Source: an uncultured Coriobacteriia bacterium (GTDB taxonomy: Bacteria; Actinomycetota; Coriobacteriia; Anaerosomatales; Anaerosomataceae). From it: a stretch of DNA of 45,003 nt. The stretch lies in contig CAKMKD010000021.1 in the NCBI GenBank assembly GCA_927439865.1, forward strand, positions 66,522 through 111,524, written 5' to 3'. Shown here piece by piece: positions 1 through 8,232 of this stretch. The notes below the pieces were generated by a model, which did not search any database, was not told where the DNA came from, and saw nothing but the letters and a program-made list of their open reading frames with translations. A program made the translations under genes and the position numbers. Numbering within the stretch: the first letter of the stretch is position 1; every line of letters starts with the position of its first letter.

Positions 1-756
1 CTCGCGCCACGCACCGGGGCCCGACAGCACCTCAACGCGAGTCACTTTGCGCTCATCGGCTTCGCCCTTGGTGATGACGCGGGTCACGGTCTTCGCGCCA
101 ACCGCATCGCCAATGACCTTGGCCGCGAGCTGTCTCGGGAATCCACCGGGAGCGGTCCAGAGGTCGACCTCGATCTCGCCTCGGCGGGAGACCCTGAGTG
201 AGACGCGCTCCACTGGCGTCGGGATGCGGGTGCTCAGGTAGCGAAGCGCACCGGAGAGCGACCGGGGCGCCTTGCGGGAGTTCTTGGGGAGGAGCAGGCA
301 AGCGTCAATCGCGACGATCTCGTTGCTGCCGTGTCGCGCGAAGCCAAGCACGGGGCCCGTGGACGTTGACCCCACAGAGAGCTCGATCTTGTTTCGGTAA
401 CCGTACTCGTCCGGGGAGGCGGTCACAGGCGCGACCTCGACGCCGGACTGCTTGCCGATGCGGGTGAGCGCGTCAGCGATAGCGAGTCGCTTGCTTTCAA
501 GCTGTACGCCATACGCAACGTGCTGCCACTGGCACCCGCCGCACGCGCCGAAGTACGGGCAGGGCGGCGTGACGCGAGACTCCGAAGCCTCGAGCACATC
601 AACGATGCGGGCGCGTACGAAGCGAGGGTGCTCCTCGGTGATGGCGACTTCGAGGGTGTCGCCGGGACAGGCGCCCTCGACGAATACGATGCGGCCGTCC
701 TCGGCGCGTGCCACTCCGGCTCCGCCGTATGCTAGGCTGTCGATAATGACTCGCAT
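1..756 (-). CDS. TrmA/RumA-family RNA (uracil-5-)-methyltransferase, N-terminal part; C-terminus lies beyond window start
   Basis: Reverse-strand translation from ATG at 756: MRVIIDSLAYGGAGVARAEDGRIVFVEGACPGDTLEVAI... (TRAM-like) then CPYFGACGGCQWQHVAYGVQLESKR, the CxxCGGCxxQ Fe-S motif of the RumA/TrmA family. Open to the window edge, so absent from the ORF track. Confidence 0.85.
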   Translation of the reverse strand, partial: MRVIIDSLAYGGAGVARAEDGRIVFVEGACPGDTLEVAITEEHPRFVRARIVDVLEASESRVTPPCPYFGACGGCQWQHVAYGVQLESKRLAIADALTRIGKQSGVEVAPVTASPDEYGYRNKIELSVGSTSTGPVLGFARHGSNEIVAIDACLLLPKNSRKAPRSLSGALRYLSTRIPTPVERVSLRVSRRGEIEVDLWTAPGGFPRQLAAKVIGDAVGAKTVTRVITKGEADERKVTRVEVLSGPGAWRE

Positions 757-919
757 TCGTACCCCTTCTCGTCGGTTCGCGCTCCATGATAACCGCACTT
801 CGCACACGGGTGGTTCAGAACCCGGCAGCCGCTGCCGATAGAGTATTCGTGCCCGGTTGCGGGCATCTACTGTAGATAGGGTGGGGGTACGCCCTTGGAT
901 CGGGAGGTCGTTCAGGACT

Positions 920-2602
920 GTGGCAGAAATCGGAATCCTGATAGTTCACGATGACGCGGCGTACTTTGAGCGCGTAAGCAACGCCTGCAAAGCGGCTATT
1001 GCCGGTGTCGAGGTCTACAACTCGATATCGGGACCTCGTGCTCTGAGCATCGCTAAGGCCCGCAAGCCCGCGGTCATCATCGCCGACGGCGATCTTGTCG
1101 GCATGGACGGCTACGCCTTCACCGCCGAGCTCAAATCGGATCCCGATCTCTCGGCTATCCCGGTCATAATCGTCGCGTCTGCCCCCAATGAAGCGAGCGC
1201 GCTCAAGGCGCGCCAGTCCGGCGCGGCTGCTCACCTGCCCGTGTCGATCGAGATCGAGACGCTGGTGCAGAAGCTCGCGTCGCTCGCGTCGGTCACAGCG
1301 ACCCAATCTGCGGTTTCCGCGCCGGTGCAGGCATCCGCGCAGTCATCGGAGACGGCGGGCTATGGCGCTCCGCAGCCTACGCCGCAGCCGGCTCCGCAAG
1401 GGTACGGCGCTCCGCAGGCAGTCCCAGAGGGCTACGGCGCACCGAAGTCCGCGCCGCAGGGGTATTCTCCCGAGATCCCGCAGCAGCAGGCGCCGCCACA
1501 GGTTGAGACACCCTCCAATCCAGACAAGAGCGATGCGCCGCACATCGACGACCTTCTGCGTTTGATGATCGACCGCGGAGGGTCCGACCTTCATATCGCG
1601 GTCGGGAGTCCTCCTGGCATTCGCCAGCGGGGGGAGCTGCTGCCACTGGAGGGAGCAAAGCTTCTGACGCCGCGCGACACGCAGGCGATGATTCTCAGTC
1701 TCCTCTCCGAGGAGCAGCGTCGGCGCTTCGAAACCGAACTCGAACTCGACTTCGCGTACAGCATCCCGGGGCTTTCTCGCTTCCGCGCGAATGTCTTCCA
1801 GCAGCGCAACTCGATGGGTGCCGTCTTCCGCGTCATCCCCATCAAGATTCCGACGATCGATGACCTTTCATTGCCGAAGGTCTGTCGGTTCCTCGCCGAG
1901 CGCCCGCGCGGTCTTGTGCTTGTGACCGGGCCGACCGGCTCAGGTAAGTCGACGACACTCGCTGCCATGATCGACCATATCAACGCGACGAGGTCTCTCC
2001 ACATCATCACGATGGAAGACCCCATCGAGTTCATGCACAAGAACAAGCAGTCGTACGTGAACCAGCGCGAAGTGGGCGAGGATACTCACTCGTTCGCCTC
2101 GGCGCTCAAGAGAGTTCTGCGCCAGGACCCCGATGTCATTCTCGTTGGTGAGATGCGCGACCTCGAGACTATCTCGGCAGCCATCACCGCCGCCGAGACA
2201 GGCCACCTCGTGCTTGCGACGCTGCACACGACCGGCGGTCCGGCCACTGTTGACCGCATCATCGATGTGTTCCCGCCGCACCAGCAGCAGCAGGTTCGCA
2301 TGCAGCTCTCCGGTTCGCTCGAAGGTGTCATGTCGCAGGTGCTGCTTCGCTCCACCGATGGGAAGAGCCGCGTGATGGCGATGGAGATCATGCTGGGCGT
2401 TCCTGCCATCAGCAACCTCATCCGCGAGGGCAAGACGCACCAGATGGCTACGATCATCCAGGGCGGCGCCTCGATGGGTATGCAGACGCTCGACCAGCAC
2501 CTCAAGGCGCTCTGCCAGGCCGGTCGCATCACATTCGAAGAAGCGATGGGCAAGGCGCAGGAGCCGCGCGAACTCGCGCAGATGCTCGGCCGAAAGATAT
2601 AG
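920..2602 (+). CDS. pilT: Receiver-domain/PilT fusion: type IV pilus twitching motility ATPase with N-terminal REC domain and GYGAP-rich linker
   Basis: C-terminal half has PilT hallmarks (DLHIAVGSPPGIRQRGEL, GPTGSGKSTTLAAMID Walker A, VGEMRDLETI, ATLHTT). N-terminal 120 aa is REC-like (ILIVHDD, IIADGDLVGMDGY). GTG 920 is the likely start; the ORF track extends upstream to 857. Confidence 0.9.
   Translation: MAEIGILIVHDDAAYFERVSNACKAAIAGVEVYNSISGPRALSIAKARKPAVIIADGDLVGMDGYAFTAELKSDPDLSAIPVIIVASAPNEASALKARQSGAAAHLPVSIEIETLVQKLASLASVTATQSAVSAPVQASAQSSETAGYGAPQPTPQPAPQGYGAPQAVPEGYGAPKSAPQGYSPEIPQQQAPPQVETPSNPDKSDAPHIDDLLRLMIDRGGSDLHIAVGSPPGIRQRGELLPLEGAKLLTPRDTQAMILSLLSEEQRRRFETELELDFAYSIPGLSRFRANVFQQRNSMGAVFRVIPIKIPTIDDLSLPKVCRFLAERPRGLVLVTGPTGSGKSTTLAAMIDHINATRSLHIITMEDPIEFMHKNKQSYVNQREVGEDTHSFASALKRVLRQDPDVILVGEMRDLETISAAITAAETGHLVLATLHTTGGPATVDRIIDVFPPHQQQQVRMQLSGSLEGVMSQVLLRSTDGKSRVMAMEIMLGVPAISNLIREGKTHQMATIIQGGASMGMQTLDQHLKALCQAGRITFEEAMGKAQEPRELAQMLGRKI
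1358..1474 (+). repeat. In-frame degenerate repeats encoding GYGAPxxxPxxxPQ linker units
   Basis: ggctatggcgctccg / gggtacggcgctccg / ggctacggcgcaccg / gggtattctcccgag at 1358, 1400, 1430, 1460 (spacing 42, 30, 30 bp). Confidence 0.75.
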
Positions 2603-2656
2603 TCGGGTACACACTCCTCAGTCAGCGATTATTCCGGCGCACGAAAGGGGCAGCGC

Positions 2657-3091
2657 ATGGATTCCGTTCGCGTTCGATGGGCTTCAGGCAGGCAGTTCGT
2701 CGGCTGGGACTCGGCAGGGCACGGGGTTGTGATGGACGCCTCGGCAACGTATAAGGGCGAGGGCTCGGGCGCGCGCCCGGTGGAGCTTGTCTTGTACGCG
2801 CTTGGTGGTTGCACAGCGATGGATGTCGTCTCGGTTCTTGAGAAGAAGCGGCAGCACCCCACGAGCATCGAGCTTGAGATCGAGGGCGTGCAGCGTGAGG
2901 ACGACTTCCCGCACTACTATGAGCGCATCAACGTCCACTACGTCGTTCGGGGAGCGGATGTCACCGGGGCTGCGGTTGGTCGCGCCATCGAACTCTCTGA
3001 GCAGAAGTACTGCTCGGTGAAGGGGATGTTCGGGGATCACGTGACGGTCACCACCTCGTTCGAGGTAAACGGGCCGGACGAGAATGCCTGA
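2657..3091 (+). CDS. OsmC/Ohr family protein
   Basis: 144 aa with LYALGGCTAMDVVSVLEKKR and ELSEQKYCSVKGMF: both conserved OsmC cysteines. Upstream RBS-like gaaaggggc. Confidence 0.88.
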   Translation: MDSVRVRWASGRQFVGWDSAGHGVVMDASATYKGEGSGARPVELVLYALGGCTAMDVVSVLEKKRQHPTSIELEIEGVQREDDFPHYYERINVHYVVRGADVTGAAVGRAIELSEQKYCSVKGMFGDHVTVTTSFEVNGPDENA

Positions 3092-3809
3092 ACGGCTCGG
3101 AACTGCGTTGTCAGGTCCCGATGCGGTCGTGTTGCCCGTGTACAACGAGGCCACGACGGTCGGTGGCGTGCTTGAGGCCGTCCGTCAGGTGTTCGACGGG
3201 GTCGTGATCGTGGTGGACGACGGGTCAACGGACGGCACGGCCGGGGTTCTGGCCGGGCGCCGCGATATCGTGTGCGTGTGCCACCAGCAGAATCAGGGAT
3301 ACGGGAGTTCGTTGCTCGACGGGTTCGCGGTCGCGCAGTCGATCGGCGCACGGAGAATCGTGACGATGGACTGTGATGGCCAACATGAACCGGCGCACAT
3401 CCCGGCATTCCTTGATGCGCTTGCCGATGCCGATATCGTCTCGGGAAGTCGGTATCTCGCGGCGTCTGAAGGCATGGGCTCGGTTCCGGCCGAGCGCAAG
3501 GCGGTGAATGCCTGCGTGACCGCCGAGATCAACGCCGTCGCTGGCTGGGGGATCACCGATGCCTTCTGCGGCTTCAAGGCGTACCGGGGCGATGCGCTTA
3601 AGCTCCTTGACGTCACCGAGCCCGGCTACGCGATGCCGCTTGAGCTCTGGGCGCGCGCATGGAAGCTTGGGCTCACGGTGTTGGAGCTGCCTGTAGAGCG
3701 CATATACTTCGATGGCGACCGTTCATTCGGCGAGGATCTCGATGATCCCGAGCGGCGGTTGGCGTACTACCTTCGGGTATGGTCCAGAACCCTTGACGGG
3801 GAGGTCTGA
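3084..3809 (+). CDS. Family 2 glycosyltransferase (dolichyl-phosphate mannosyltransferase-like)
   Basis: VVLPVYNEATTVGGVLEAVRQVFDGVVIVVDDGSTDGT...IVTMDCDGQHEP; overlaps the osmC stop by 8 bp. Confidence 0.9.
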   Translation: MPERLGTALSGPDAVVLPVYNEATTVGGVLEAVRQVFDGVVIVVDDGSTDGTAGVLAGRRDIVCVCHQQNQGYGSSLLDGFAVAQSIGARRIVTMDCDGQHEPAHIPAFLDALADADIVSGSRYLAASEGMGSVPAERKAVNACVTAEINAVAGWGITDAFCGFKAYRGDALKLLDVTEPGYAMPLELWARAWKLGLTVLELPVERIYFDGDRSFGEDLDDPERRLAYYLRVWSRTLDGEV

Positions 3810-4492
3810 TGGTCGACGTTGTGTGCATCGGAGCTCATCCGGACGATGTCGAGATCGGCATGGGCGCCACGATCGCAGGGATGGTGCGCCAGGGCCTGAC
3901 GGTCGAGATCGTCGACCTCACCAACGGCGAGCCCACTCCATTTGGCACGCCGGAGAGCCGTGCGGCGGAGTCTGCCGCAGCTGCAACTGCCCTCGGCGTG
4001 ACGCGGCGGACGCTCACGATGCCGAACCGCTATCTCTTCGACTCGGTCGAAGCACGCACCGCACTGGCTGTCGTGCTTCGGGAGCTTCGGCCGCGATTGA
4101 TCTTCGCACCGTATCCGAGCGATGCGCATCCCGACCATATCGCGGCGTCTGCGATCGCCGTCGCTGCCCGGTTCTACGCGAAGTTCACCAAGACTGACAT
4201 GCCGGGCGAGCCGTATTACCCGGCCCGCCTCTACCACTACATCGCGGTTCACCTCGCTCTCCACGTGAAGCCGTCGTTCATCATCGCTGCCGAGGAGAAC
4301 GACCTGGAACTCAAGCTCGCCTCGATTCGCGCGTATCGGACGCAGTTCGAGGCGAATGAGCGCAACGCCGCCATCATCGGAACGATGGAGACCCGTGCAC
4401 GCTACTGGGGTGGCCTCATCGGCGCTCCTGCCGGCGAGCCGTTTTTCTCCCCCGAGGAGATCGGCATCGCGAGCATTCGGGACCTGGTGTAG
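3809..4492 (+). CDS. PIG-L family deacetylase, BshB1-like
   Basis: CIGAHPDDVEIGMGATIA zinc motif (AHPDD), TNGEPTPFGTPESRAAE, HPDHIAAS; resembles bacillithiol BshB1-type deacetylases. Overlaps the previous stop by 1 bp. Confidence 0.87.
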   Translation: MVDVVCIGAHPDDVEIGMGATIAGMVRQGLTVEIVDLTNGEPTPFGTPESRAAESAAAATALGVTRRTLTMPNRYLFDSVEARTALAVVLRELRPRLIFAPYPSDAHPDHIAASAIAVAARFYAKFTKTDMPGEPYYPARLYHYIAVHLALHVKPSFIIAAEENDLELKLASIRAYRTQFEANERNAAIIGTMETRARYWGGLIGAPAGEPFFSPEEIGIASIRDLV

Positions 4493-4495
4493 CTG

Positions 4496-6064
4496 ATGCG
4501 CGTCCGGCGACAGACTCCGGCGGGGCACGGCGAAGTCCTGACAGAGCCGGCGTACGCCACATGGGCCGGCCACGCGTCCGAGAATGCGCGCATGGCCGAG
4601 GTCTGGTCCGGTACCGTCGCCGGGCTCCCTATCGGCGAGCTCCGGACGAGCGCCCGCGCCGAGGCGATTGAGGCAGCACGCGGATTCTCGGCGCGTCTCG
4701 GGGTACCTGTGCAGACGGCCGACCGGGCAGACGCCCTCATCGTGATGACGGGCCACCAGCCTGAGCTCTTTCACCCGGGAATCTGGGTGAAGAACTTCTT
4801 GCTCCAGCGAGTTGCCGACGAGACCGATGCGATAGCGATCGACATAGTGGTCGATTCGGACGGATTCGACCGGGTGGAACTACGAACCCCGTGCCTTGGT
4901 GCGGCTGTCGGCAGGTGCGCTGCGGTGCTTGCCGAGTCTGGGCCTGACGGTTGTTACGGCTGCACACCGCCGCCTGATTCAGAGGATGTCGCCGCATTTC
5001 GTCAGGCGGGTACCCATGCGCTCGAGACGCTGCACGCACCCGCGCTCGCGCGACACTTCGACGGCTTCTGCGACGCGTTGGCATCCGCGAGCGCCGAGAA
5101 CGACGACCTGGCCTCGGCGATCACGGTCGCGAGAAGGCGCTACGAGGCGCCGGCGCGCACGACGTATCTGGAGCTGCCGCTGACGCGGCACGTGGCGACG
5201 GCCTCGTTCATCCGATTCGTGACGCACCTCGCTCTTGAAGCGGCCGAGTTCGCGGAGGCATACAACGCTGAGCTAGCGGCGTTTCGCGAGCGGACCGGCA
5301 CCCGCTCGGCCGCGCAGCCGTTCCCCGATCTGGGGATCGAGGACGGTGTTGTGGAACTACCGCTCTGGCTGATCTTGGAGAACAGGCGCACCACCCTGCG
5401 GGCGCGCACAGGGGACGAGCCGGCGCTCATGGTGGGAGACGAGGTGCTCGTGAACCTGAGCCGCGATCCCGCCGAGGCGTTCGACCGGCTTGCCGCCGGT
5501 GGGTTCCTGATCGCCCCGAAGGCGCTCGCACTCACGATGTTCGAGCGCGTGTTCGTCGCCGATCTCTTCATCCACGGCGTCGGCGGCGGACGGTACGACC
5601 AGGTCACCGACGGCGTCATCGCGAGGTTCCTCGGCATCGAGCCGCCGCAGTTCGTCGTTGCGTCGATGACGCTCTACCTGCCGCTCGGGGCTCATGAGGT
5701 TACCGACGAGGAAGTCTCAGCGGTCGAACAGCGCCTCAATAGACTCGCGCACAACCCTGATCAGCTTCTGGGCGAGGTCGCGTTCGAGAGCATTGCCGAG
5801 CGGGATCGTGTGATGGCGCTTGCTGCCGAGAAGCGCTCGCTCGTTGCGGCGATCGCAGCGCCCGATGCAGACAAGAAGACCCTCGGCGCCAGGATCAAGG
5901 ACGTCAACGCCGAGATCATTGCGCTCATGGCACCGTTCGTTCGGGAAACCGAGGCCGAGCTCGCCGACCTCAAGGCCTTACGGGACGCTGGTGAGATCCT
6001 GACCGACAGGACGTATCCGTTCTGCTTGTGGGATCCGCTGGAGGTCGCCGACAAGGTTCGATGA
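4496..6064 (+). CDS. Uncharacterised 522-aa protein, possible distant BshC-superfamily member
   Basis: ALIVMTGHQPELFHPGIWVKNFLLQ...IDIVVDSDGFDRVEL...FERVFVADLFIHGVGGGRYDQVTDGVIARFLGIEPPQFVVASMTLYL, plus a helical C-terminus. Layout is like BshC (GGQQ.GL.TGP..T..K; AGEDHD; IAGPGEI.YW). Starts 3 bp after the PIG-L stop. Confidence 0.45.
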   Translation: MRVRRQTPAGHGEVLTEPAYATWAGHASENARMAEVWSGTVAGLPIGELRTSARAEAIEAARGFSARLGVPVQTADRADALIVMTGHQPELFHPGIWVKNFLLQRVADETDAIAIDIVVDSDGFDRVELRTPCLGAAVGRCAAVLAESGPDGCYGCTPPPDSEDVAAFRQAGTHALETLHAPALARHFDGFCDALASASAENDDLASAITVARRRYEAPARTTYLELPLTRHVATASFIRFVTHLALEAAEFAEAYNAELAAFRERTGTRSAAQPFPDLGIEDGVVELPLWLILENRRTTLRARTGDEPALMVGDEVLVNLSRDPAEAFDRLAAGGFLIAPKALALTMFERVFVADLFIHGVGGGRYDQVTDGVIARFLGIEPPQFVVASMTLYLPLGAHEVTDEEVSAVEQRLNRLAHNPDQLLGEVAFESIAERDRVMALAAEKRSLVAAIAAPDADKKTLGARIKDVNAEIIALMAPFVRETEAELADLKALRDAGEILTDRTYPFCLWDPLEVADKVR

Positions 6065-6155
6065 GCTACCCCTCGCCGAAGCGCCGTGCCGGTGTATCAT
6101 GGTGCGGCATCCGACACGGCGATGTGCCGTGTGACGAGAGAAAGGGACCCGGAGT

Positions 6156-6332
6156 ATGGGCAAGCCAGTTGTAGATCTCGATCTGTGCACGGCCTGCGGC
6201 ATCTGCGTTGATGAGTGCCCCACGAGCGCACTCGACCTTGAGGACGTGGCTGTTCTCGCCCGTCCGGACGACTGCACCGAGTGTGGCACGTGCCAGGACG
6301 TCTGCCCGAACGAGGCCATCACGCTTCCGTAG
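6156..6332 (+). CDS. Small 2[4Fe-4S] ferredoxin, 58 aa
   Basis: MGKPVVDLDLCTACGICVDECPTSALDLEDVAVLARPDDCTECGTCQDVCPNEAITLP*; two CxxCxxCxxxCP motifs. Below the length cutoff of the ORF track. Confidence 0.93.
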   Translation: MGKPVVDLDLCTACGICVDECPTSALDLEDVAVLARPDDCTECGTCQDVCPNEAITLP

Positions 6333-6357
6333 CGCCGACTTCGTGAACTGACGCGAC

Positions 6358-6380
6358 AGGCCGGGCATCGTGCCCGGCCT
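6358..6380. terminator. Hairpin terminator between convergent ferredoxin and plsY genes
   Basis: aggccgggca-tcg-tgcccggcct, perfect 10-bp stem between convergent genes. Confidence 0.75.
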
Positions 6381-6389
6381 TCTCGTTGG

Positions 6390-7049
6390 TCATCCCCTGG
6401 GGCCCATTCGGTCAGATATGTAGAGCCGGGGCTCCTGACCCTGCAGCATGCCGACGAACCGCCGGTGGTGGGCAGCATAGACCACAAGGCCCATTACGAG
6501 TGCGAACGGCCAGTCGGGGGAGCGCAGCAGGAGAGCGACCACAGGGAGCGACAGCGCACCGGCGACCTGGCCCGCCATCATGTACTTGGTGACGGCGATG
6601 ACGACGAGGCCGACCACAAGCACTGCGATCGCGTAGCGCCAGTCGTAGGCGAGGAGCGCGCCGCCTCCGGTTGCCAGACCCTTTCCTGTGCGCGCGAACG
6701 TATGCTTCTTGATCGCCATCCACACCGAGTAGTTGTGGCCGAGTACCGCTCCGGCGAGCGCGATCTGTTGCGCCGAGGCAGCCAGGCTCTCATCGGCACC
6801 AAGGGCGCGCGCGGTCGTCCCTGCCACGAGGACCGGGACGAACCCTTTGAGGATGTCGGCCACCATCGCGACGACGAACCACGCCCACGAGCCCGTTGTG
6901 CGACGGACGTTCATCGCACCGATGTTGCCGCTGCCGTGGGTGGTGATGTCCTCACCGGTGACAGCGCGAACGATCGTGTAGGCGAAGGGGAGAGAGCCCA
7001 CCAGGTACGAGGCGACACCGACGAGGGCGACCAGCAGCAGCGGGCTCAT
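6390..7049 (-). CDS. plsY: Acyl-phosphate glycerol-3-phosphate acyltransferase PlsY
   Basis: MSPLLLVALVGVASYLVGSLPFAYTIVR..., GSGNIGAMNVRRTTG, GHNYSVWM..KGLATGGGALLA: PlsY motifs. Internal ATG at 7049 preferred over 7073. Confidence 0.93.
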   Translation of the reverse strand: MSPLLLVALVGVASYLVGSLPFAYTIVRAVTGEDITTHGSGNIGAMNVRRTTGSWAWFVVAMVADILKGFVPVLVAGTTARALGADESLAASAQQIALAGAVLGHNYSVWMAIKKHTFARTGKGLATGGGALLAYDWRYAIAVLVVGLVVIAVTKYMMAGQVAGALSLPVVALLLRSPDWPFALVMGLVVYAAHHRRFVGMLQGQEPRLYISDRMGPRG

Positions 7050-7957
7050 CGCGGCGCTCGAGGGACGATGCACTCGATGGCTGCAGGCAGCATCGTGATC
7101 TCATAGCGTGGCTCGAACAGGACCTCGCCGTCGATCTGCGCGGGAATCGGCCGATCACATTCGATGACGAGTGATGTGTGTCTCGACATGTGCACCGGCT
7201 TCATGGTCGTGTGCTTGCCGGCGATGACGAACGGGAGGCGCATGAGTGCCTGCGGCAGGGAGAGCGGATCGATCATGCAGACGTCGAACTGCCCGTCGTC
7301 GGGAACGGCATCAGGCGTGATGAAGAAGCCGCCGCCGTACGTCTTTCCCTGGGTGACTGCCACGATCAGCATGTCGAAGTCGGTTGCCGGCTCCCCGTCG
7401 AATGCGATGCGCACCGGGAAGCCCTCGAGATCGTTGAAGAGCACGTGGAGGAGAGCCGTGAGGTAGAGCCAGAGGCCCGAGCGCTTCGTGGTGACCTTGT
7501 ACTCGACTGCCTTCGCGGTGACTTTGGCGTCAAGGCCGGCAGCGAAGCTGTTATTGAAGTACGCGCCGTTACACATCCCCACATCGAAGCGCTTGCGCAC
7601 ACCGGTGCCGAGAACCACCGCAGCTTCAGCAAGCTCAGTGGGGACGCCGAGGGTGCGCCGGGTGTCGTTGCCGGAGCCGGTGGGCAGCAGGCCGAGCGCG
7701 GGGCGTTGCTCGGCCGGGTGCGCCATCAGTCCGTTCAGGACCTCGTGTACCGTGCCATCACCGCCCACGGCCACGACGACGTCATATCCTCGGGCCGCCT
7801 CGGCAAGCTCGGCCGCGTGACCCGTGTGGCAGGTGATCTCCGACTCGTGCGGGATGCTGCCGAGCAGCTGCTCGACGACCGGAATCAGCGCGGCGGTCTC
7901 GCCGTGACGGGCTTCAGGGTTGATGATGACGAGCGTCCGGCCGAGGGACATCCGCAC
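7046..7957 (-). CDS. Diacylglycerol kinase-family lipid kinase (YegS/DgkB type)
   Basis: LVIINPEARHG, VVAVGGDGTVHEVLNGL, LGLLPTGSGNDTRRTLG; 4-bp overlap with plsY. Confidence 0.9.
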   Translation of the reverse strand: MRMSLGRTLVIINPEARHGETAALIPVVEQLLGSIPHESEITCHTGHAAELAEAARGYDVVVAVGGDGTVHEVLNGLMAHPAEQRPALGLLPTGSGNDTRRTLGVPTELAEAAVVLGTGVRKRFDVGMCNGAYFNNSFAAGLDAKVTAKAVEYKVTTKRSGLWLYLTALLHVLFNDLEGFPVRIAFDGEPATDFDMLIVAVTQGKTYGGGFFITPDAVPDDGQFDVCMIDPLSLPQALMRLPFVIAGKHTTMKPVHMSRHTSLVIECDRPIPAQIDGEVLFEPRYEITMLPAAIECIVPRAPR

Positions 7958-8094
7958 TCCTCGTATCGATGGGCAGGGCCTTTGCGAACGTGCGGAGACG
8001 CGTTCGTGACCTAAGAATAGCCGCTGCCCGTCGGGTTGGAAACGTCTCGGCTTGTATGCTACTGTTCTCGGGCGGCTCGCCGGAGCCCGCAGTT

Positions 8095-8170
8095 GCCTCC
8101 TTAGCTCAGGGGATAGAGCGTCTGCCTCCGGAGCAGAAGGTCGCAGGTTCGAATCCTGCAGGGGGCACCA
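8095..8170 (+). tRNA. tRNA-Arg (anticodon CCG)
   Basis: Cloverleaf GCCTCCT TA GCTC AGGGGATA GAGC G TCTGC CTCCGGA GCAGA AGGTC GCAGG TTCGAAT CCTGC AGGGGGC A CCA; anticodon loop CTCCGGA; CCA encoded. Confidence 0.95.
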
Positions 8171-8181
8171 CCTGGAAATGA

Positions 8182-8212
8182 CGAAGGCCCGGTCATCGTG
8201 ACCGGGCCTTCG
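8182..8212. terminator. Hairpin (probably bidirectional) terminator between tRNA-Arg and convergent EF-G-like gene
   Basis: cgaaggcccggtca-tcg-tgaccgggccttcg, 14-bp perfect inverted repeat. Confidence 0.85.
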
Positions 8213-8232
8213 CTTATGGGCACACTGCCGGG

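Noticed and set aside
1358-1474. GYGAP DNA repeats considered as a regulatory repeat array
   Set aside because: In-frame coding linker between REC and PilT domains; no palindromy or spacer structure.
3767-4774. 335-aa minus-strand ORF opposite the PIG-L and BshC-like genes
   Set aside because: Antisense to coding genes with clear motifs; no recognisable domain.
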